From Planctomycetota bacterium (lineage in GTDB: Bacteria; Planctomycetota; Planctomycetia; Pirellulales; Pirellulaceae), in the NCBI GenBank assembly GCA_016872775.1, contig VGZA01000012.1:49563-113562 (forward strand): a stretch of DNA of 64,000 bases, given 5' to 3'. The translations under genes were made by a program, and so were the position numbers. The number at the start of each line of letters is the position of its first letter. Positions within the stretch are counted from its first letter, which is position 1. Under the pieces are notes generated by a model. The model made no database searches, was not told the DNA's origin, and was given only the letters and a program-made list of their open reading frames with translations. Shown here one piece after another: positions 59,988 through 64,000 of the stretch.

Positions 59988-61238
59988 ATGATCTGGTCAT
60001 CGTTTTCCATGCGGTTTATGGTACTCGCCGGTGCGACGCTGGTGGTCCCCTCCCTGCTCCAGGCTGCGGACCCGGACACCTGGACCCAGTGGCGTGGCCC
60101 ATCGCGTGACGGCCGGATCAGCACTTCGACCTGGCCAATGACGCTTGAGGAAGATCGCCTGGCACTGAAATGGTCGGCGGCACTTGGGCCGAGCTACTCC
60201 GGTCCGATCGTTTCGCGCGAACGCATCTTTGTCACGGAGACTAAAAACAAAAAGTTTGAGGTGGTGCGGGCATTCGATCGTACGAGCGGTCAGCAGCTCT
60301 GGGAGACCCAGTGGGAAGGCTCGATGTCGGTGCCGTTCTTCGCTGCCTCGAACGGCTCCTGGATCCGGGCGACTCCGGCTCTGGACGGCGACCGGCTCTA
60401 CGTCGGTGGCATGCGCGACATGCTGGTTTGTCTCGACGCGGGCTCGGGCAAGATTGTCTGGAAAATCGATTTCGTGTCGAGCATGGGTTCGACTTTGCCC
60501 ACGTTCGGATTTGTCTCCTCACCGCTGGTGCATGGCGACGACCTGTACGTCCAGGCGGGTGGAGGCGTTGTGAAACTCGAGAAGCTCACCGGAAAAGTCC
60601 TCTGGAAATCGCTCGACGACGGCGGCGGCATGGATGGCAGTGCATTCTCTTCGCCCATTGTTGCCACCCTGGCCAATCAAGAACAACTGGTTGTTCAGAC
60701 GCGGACGCGGCTGGCAGGTGTGTCACTCCAGGACGGCAAGGTTCTCTGGTCGCAGGAGATCCCGGCTTTCCGCGGCATGAATATTCTTACGCCGACGGTG
60801 ATTGGCGACGCGATATTTACCAGCAGCTACGGCGGCAAGTCGGCCTTACTGAAGGTCAGCCACGATGCGTCGGGCTGGCAGATCAGCGAAGCCTGGACGC
60901 ACAAGTCGCAGGGATACATGTCTTCGCCGGTCGTCGTCGAAGGTCAGATTTATCTGCACTTGCGCAACCAGCGGTTCGTCTGCCTTGACGCCGCCACCGG
61001 CAAGGAACGCTGGACGACGACGCCGTTCGGCAAGTACTGGAGTCTGATTGCCAACGGCGACAAATTGCTGGCACTGGATCAGAATGGGGAGTTGCTACTG
61101 ATCCAGGCGTCTCCGAACGCGTTCAAATTGATTGCGCGTCGCAAGGTGGCTGAGGATTCATGGGCGCACCTGGCAATCGCCGGGGATCAGATCGTGGTGC
61201 GGGATCTGGAAGCGATCAAGACATTCCGCTGGCAGTAA
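59988..61238 (+). CDS. Exported PQQ-like beta-propeller protein
   Basis: 416 residues with a signal peptide (FMVLAGATLVVPSLLQAA); GGGAG lies about 12 nt before the ATG at 59988 and an internal ATG at 60009 is possible. Blades of the PQQ type follow: WTQWRGPSRDGRISTSTWPM, FDRTSGQQLWETQWEGS, LDAGSGKIVWKIDFVSS, LEKLTGKVLWKSLDDGG, LQDGKVLWSQEIPAFRG and LDAATGKERWTTTPFGKYWS. This is the planctomycete PQQ-binding-like/quinoprotein repeat family; no dehydrogenase catalytic residues are claimed. It is probably an adhesion or interaction module outside the cell. It appears to be a single-gene unit. Confidence 0.85.
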   Translation: MIWSSFSMRFMVLAGATLVVPSLLQAADPDTWTQWRGPSRDGRISTSTWPMTLEEDRLALKWSAALGPSYSGPIVSRERIFVTETKNKKFEVVRAFDRTSGQQLWETQWEGSMSVPFFAASNGSWIRATPALDGDRLYVGGMRDMLVCLDAGSGKIVWKIDFVSSMGSTLPTFGFVSSPLVHGDDLYVQAGGGVVKLEKLTGKVLWKSLDDGGGMDGSAFSSPIVATLANQEQLVVQTRTRLAGVSLQDGKVLWSQEIPAFRGMNILTPTVIGDAIFTSSYGGKSALLKVSHDASGWQISEAWTHKSQGYMSSPVVVEGQIYLHLRNQRFVCLDAATGKERWTTTPFGKYWSLIANGDKLLALDQNGELLLIQASPNAFKLIARRKVAEDSWAHLAIAGDQIVVRDLEAIKTFRWQ

Positions 61239-61370
61239 ACGTCCGGTTCGTCGCGCGTCGGCGAACCGTGGAGCTCTTGCACGCGTGGTTCGACGACGAA
61301 CCCGCGGCCCGGCCGGTTTCGATGGTGAGACCGGTCGATTGCGGAACAGCATGACGGCGCGGAATGCCGT

Positions 61371-61940
61371 CTAATCGCCCAAGAAGGCTTGCAGCTTTTT
61401 CTTCACGCGTCGCGTGAGCTGCCAGACATTGGCGGGAGAATAATCCGCTTCGCTGTTATTCGAGGCTAATCCGATCAACACTTCCTTGTAGAACGTCAAT
61501 TCCGCGCGAGTGAGCGTCGACAAAAACTCCGGATCGGATTCGATGTTGTATTCAAAGTCGGCGGCGTAATCGACATTTTTCGACGAGACGCGTTCGCGGT
61601 TTCGTCGGCGCTGCTCGGACCGGAAGAACATCTTGGTCTCATTCTTCGCCAGCAATGACAGGAAGGTCGAGAAGCGGCAACCTCGATTCACGTCGAAGCG
61701 GCTCAGCAAGGCGAAATCATCTTTGATCAACGCGTACCAGACGCGGGCGGCGATCTCCTCGACCAGGTGCGGATCCGAATCATGGCGCCTAAGGATCGCG
61801 CGGATCGCAGCCAGCAACCGGTTGTGAAATCGGGCATACAGGGCGGACCAAGCCGCCGGGTCACCGCTTAATGAGCCGCTCACCAGCAGATGGTCGCCCT
61901 CGAGTCGATCGGGCGTTTTTTTGATTTCCGAGGAAGACAT
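61371..61940 (-). CDS. Small sigma-70-like factor
   Basis: 189 residues. Region 2-like segments are clear: WSALYARFHNRLLAAIRAIL, VEEIAARVWYALIKDDFALL, SRFDVNRGCRFSTFLSLLAK and NETKMFFRSEQRRRNRERVS. The C-terminal 50 residues (ELTFYKEVLIGLAS ... NVWQLTRRVKKKLQAFLGD) contain a helix-turn-helix-like stretch (YSPANVWQLTRRVKKKL) in place of a canonical region 4. It is probably a very divergent ECF factor. It is the only member of its unit that can be seen. Confidence 0.65.
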   Translation of the reverse strand: MSSSEIKKTPDRLEGDHLLVSGSLSGDPAAWSALYARFHNRLLAAIRAILRRHDSDPHLVEEIAARVWYALIKDDFALLSRFDVNRGCRFSTFLSLLAKNETKMFFRSEQRRRNRERVSSKNVDYAADFEYNIESDPEFLSTLTRAELTFYKEVLIGLASNNSEADYSPANVWQLTRRVKKKLQAFLGD

Positions 61941-62288
61941 TAGCTCAGAGAATGAGTCCCTTGCGAGTTCGGCAATGCATCTTGATCAACTGATTTCCGC
62001 TGCGGTTCGAGAGATGAGTCAATGCAGACTCCGTCCGCTTGGGGTTACATACTCACAGAAACGAGCACCCCTAAATCAACTCCAGGCGCGGCTTGAATAT
62101 AACCGCGGCATGGACCGATCGCAACGTAAATTTGGCGGAAGTTGAAAAAAAAGTTGAAAAAAGCTGAAAAATACCAGCGGTCGAGTGTCATTTCTGTCGC
62201 CGCTTCGGTCAGCAGCGAATTTCCGGCGATCAATGAGATCGGTTAATCGGATTTTTCCGGCGAAATATCGGTGTTTATTGGGCCGGAT
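61941..62288. other. Intergenic region upstream of the small sigma gene (348 bp)
   Basis: No gene is supported. Near 62139-62172 the plus strand carries tandem GTTGAAAAAAAAG / GTTGAAAAAAGCTGAAAAA elements, i.e. T-tracts phased about 12-14 nt on the minus strand. This could be an UP-element or a curved promoter region for the sigma gene, or debris after the convergent membrane-protein gene end. Confidence 0.45.
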
Positions 62289-63101
62289 TCACGGGAGCTG
62301 CTTTCGGTGTCGAACCCCTCGGACTGCCGCTGCGATCGCCAGCGCCAGGACTGTCGCCCATGGGCAGGCGAGCAACCATGTCTGGGGGCGAACGGGCTCT
62401 ACTGTGGCAACCAGGGACCAGCCAGCGTGCAGAACAGCCGAACCGCAACCGGCCGAATACAGCACAAGTTTGTCTCCCACAAACGCCGCCAGAAGCGCCA
62501 GCCCCGCCGTGGCGGACAACGCAGGCAACGCAGCCTGCGCGAATGTCAAACTGCTGCCGAACGCAATCCCGGCAATGACCAGGACCGAACCCAACAGGCA
62601 GGCGATTGCTGTCGCGCGGAGTGTGGAGTGTCGAATGAGGAACCGCGTACTGAGAGTCAAGAGAATGATCTCCGCCGCCAGGACAAAACGCCAGACCGGC
62701 GGTCGTGGCACGAGGCTGCTGTAGCTTGGCACTACAAACCATGCCGCCAGTACCGCGACGACAACGACCGCGACGGCGGAGGCGAGCACTTTCGCCCAGC
62801 GCAATCGCGGCGACCGGACTTTCACGACTGCGGTCGAACCGCGATCCCGCAGTCCATCGAGCAATGGGCTGACGATGGCAGCGGTGAGCGCCAGCTCCGC
62901 GAACCAATGCCAGTGCCGCCTCGTTCGATCGCGACGAGCGTCCCAGGGGGGATGAGCATAAGTACTGGCAAGCATTGCCGCGGCAAGTGCGATGGCACCA
63001 CACGACGGCCGGGCCATGGGAAGCCGATAGGTCGCAGCGCCCGCCAGAAATGCGGTGATTGCCGGCAGAACTACGGCGAGCGCTACGGTGGAAGCAATCA
63101 A
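62289..63101 (-). CDS. Hypothetical polytopic membrane protein
   Basis: 270 residues with about seven or eight hydrophobic segments (STVALAVVLPAITAFLAGAA, LAAAMLASTYA, LALTAAIVSPLLDGL, ASAVAVVVVAVLAAWFVVP, FVLAAEIILLTLSTRFLI, ATAIACLLGSVLVIAGIAFG, LSATAGLALLAAFVGDKLVL, LACPWATVLALAIAAAVRG). The second loop is Arg-rich (DARRDRTRRH). I do not recognise a family. It is followed 31 bp upstream (in transcription) by the YceI gene, so the two are probably one unit. Confidence 0.6.
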   Translation of the reverse strand: MIASTVALAVVLPAITAFLAGAATYRLPMARPSCGAIALAAAMLASTYAHPPWDARRDRTRRHWHWFAELALTAAIVSPLLDGLRDRGSTAVVKVRSPRLRWAKVLASAVAVVVVAVLAAWFVVPSYSSLVPRPPVWRFVLAAEIILLTLSTRFLIRHSTLRATAIACLLGSVLVIAGIAFGSSLTFAQAALPALSATAGLALLAAFVGDKLVLYSAGCGSAVLHAGWSLVATVEPVRPQTWLLACPWATVLALAIAAAVRGVRHRKQLP

Positions 63102-63132
63102 CGATCAACCCTGACCTGGCGCGGACGACCTC

Positions 63133-64000
63133 TTACTTTGTACCACTCTTGCCGGCCCCGGCTTCAGGAGCCGTATTCCCTGGTGCGCCTTGGCCACCAG
63201 CGGGGCCAAAACCGCGGCGTCCACCCCCTTGTGGCCCATCGCCCGAACCACCACCCGGCCCAAAAGCACCAGGAGCACCGGCGGGCGCGCCGGCAGGCTC
63301 CTCGGCACTGGCCGTCTGCGTTTTCTGTCCGACGGCAACTTTGATTTCCACCATGTTGTGGACGCGCTCCTCCAACTTATCCATACCGAAGTGTGTTCGG
63401 TCGATGGAAAACTCGGCGTTCAGCAACAGTCCTTTGTCGTCCATCGTCACCGTCGCCGGGAAGGAGATTTCTTTGGTTGTGGCGAGCAACGTCAGGTTGC
63501 CTGCGATCGTCAGTTTGCCTGGCTCGCTGCCGGGTTCTACTTTCGTGCTGGCAAAGGTCGCCTTCGGAAATTGTCGAGCGTCGAAAAAGTCGGGACTGGT
63601 GAGGTGCGAAGTCAGTTGCGGAATCGTCGTCCAAAGCGATTCCGTTTCGATCTCGGCGGTGATCGATGTAATCGACTTGGAAGCTTCATCGATCTTGATG
63701 TCGCCGCTGAATTTTCCAAAGCCGCCGGTGCGTGGCATGCTGTCGTTGGGTCCGTGGAGTCCCACGAAGCCGATCGAGGAATTCTCGGGATTAATCGGAG
63801 CGGCGCCACCGGAAACCGGGATCGGAACAGGATCGGCCTTCGGCGCTGGCTCGCCGCCGGCAGGGCCATTCGGACCTCCGCCCCGCATTCCTCCCATACC
63901 ACCGCCCATCATACCGCCCATGCCGCCCATCATCCCGCCCATCCCGCCCATCATCCCGCCCATCCCGCCCATCATCCCGCCCATCCCGCCCATGCCACCG
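63133..64000 (-). CDS. YceI-family protein with Gly-Gly-Met repeat region (N-terminus outside window)
   Basis: About 288 residues visible; the frame is open at the window end. Residues about 75-235 are a YceI-like lipocalin-type beta-barrel (IGFVGLHGPNDSMPRTGGF, TSHLTSPDFFDARQFPKATF, KEISFPATVTMDDKGLLLNA, FSIDRTHFGMDKLEERVHNM), which binds isoprenoid or amide ligands in the periplasm. Before it lies a GGMGGMM repeat tract and afterwards a Gly/Pro/Ala-rich tail. Both low-complexity parts are unusual for YceI proteins. It is co-oriented with the membrane-protein gene 31 bp downstream. Confidence 0.75.
   Translation of the reverse strand, partial: GGMGGMGGMMGGMGGMMGGMGGMMGGMGGMMGGGMGGMRGGGPNGPAGGEPAPKADPVPIPVSGGAAPINPENSSIGFVGLHGPNDSMPRTGGFGKFSGDIKIDEASKSITSITAEIETESLWTTIPQLTSHLTSPDFFDARQFPKATFASTKVEPGSEPGKLTIAGNLTLLATTKEISFPATVTMDDKGLLLNAEFSIDRTHFGMDKLEERVHNMVEIKVAVGQKTQTASAEEPAGAPAGAPGAFGPGGGSGDGPQGGGRRGFGPAGGQGAPGNTAPEAGAGKSGTK
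63894..64000. repeat. 21-bp tandem repeat encoding GGMGGMM
   Basis: The unit CCCGCCCATCATCCCGCCCAT (seven codons on the minus strand) recurs about four times with partial copies, continuing past the window edge. It forms the Met/Gly-rich N-terminal tract of the YceI-like protein. Confidence 0.75.

Overview
The window looks like chromosomal DNA of a Planctomycetota bacterium, probably Pirellulales- or Planctomycetales-like. The evidence is family content. It holds three cytochrome-type PSD proteins (DUF1549/DUF1553 twice, DUF1592-type once) with DUF1501 and DUF1552 partners, a PVC-type haem-binding module on a sugar dehydrogenase, a DUF1559-like pilin-like protein, several sigma factors, and a MoxR/DUF58/BatA operon. 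Coding density is high and composition is GC-rich. Strand switches are frequent and many start/stop overlaps are ATGA. No lineage assignment was computed.

Layout. 1-11.7 kb: the tail of a CehA/McbA-type hydrolase, a three-haem GSDH-cytochrome fusion, a BNR/Ycf48-like propeller, a Tat-exported sugar-phosphate isomerase-like protein, a broken IS256-type transposase beside tRNA-Arg(ACG), an SMP-30 lactonase, two membrane proteins (one a CPBP protease) and a DUF2617 protein. 11.7-26.5 kb: one minus-strand, seven-gene operon (terpene-cyclase-repeat protein, BatA-type VWA protein, VWA/GATase-like membrane protein, DUF4175-like membrane protein, a 1381-aa Ala/Gln-rich exported coiled-coil protein, MoxR ATPase, DUF58). 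Four of its junctions overlap by 4 nt. This is the best candidate here for a poorly described multi-protein system.

26.8-33.2 kb: a glycosyltransferase pseudogene cut by an IS3-type right end, then a DUF1592-DUF1552-hypothetical cassette, then a second IS3-type right end. The two ends share a 55-bp direct repeat (54/55) and enclose about 5.7 kb. 33.2-41.6 kb: a tightly packed operon of two PSD1/DUF1549/DUF1553 proteins and a DUF1501 sulfatase-like protein. 41.8-51.6 kb: a 60-aa relic of a Gfo/Idh/MocA oxidoreductase, YgfZ, a LarA-like protein, a lipoprotein with LolA-like/thioredoxin-like/propeller domains, a frameshifted ECF sigma gene, an esterase, a methyltransferase and an NCS2-type permease.

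51.8-64 kb: an ECF sigma factor overlapping an anti-sigma/DUF1559-like fusion, a DMT transporter diverging from a dipeptide epimerase, an SRPBCC protein, ferrochelatase, a primary-type sigma factor, a CarH-like regulator lacking the cobalamin-ligand histidines, a PQQ-type propeller, a small divergent sigma factor, a membrane protein and a partial YceI protein with Gly-Gly-Met repeats.

Many products are predicted to be exported or surface-associated and suited to polysaccharide or C1/haem oxidative chemistry, as is typical of the phylum. Decay is visible in at least six places: two transposase remnants, glycosyltransferase, Gfo/Idh, ECF sigma and a DUF2238-like relic. The accessory signal is concentrated at 6.8-7.7, 26.8-33.1, 41.8 and 47.1 kb. 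All family names come from reading the protein sequences; no database search was run.
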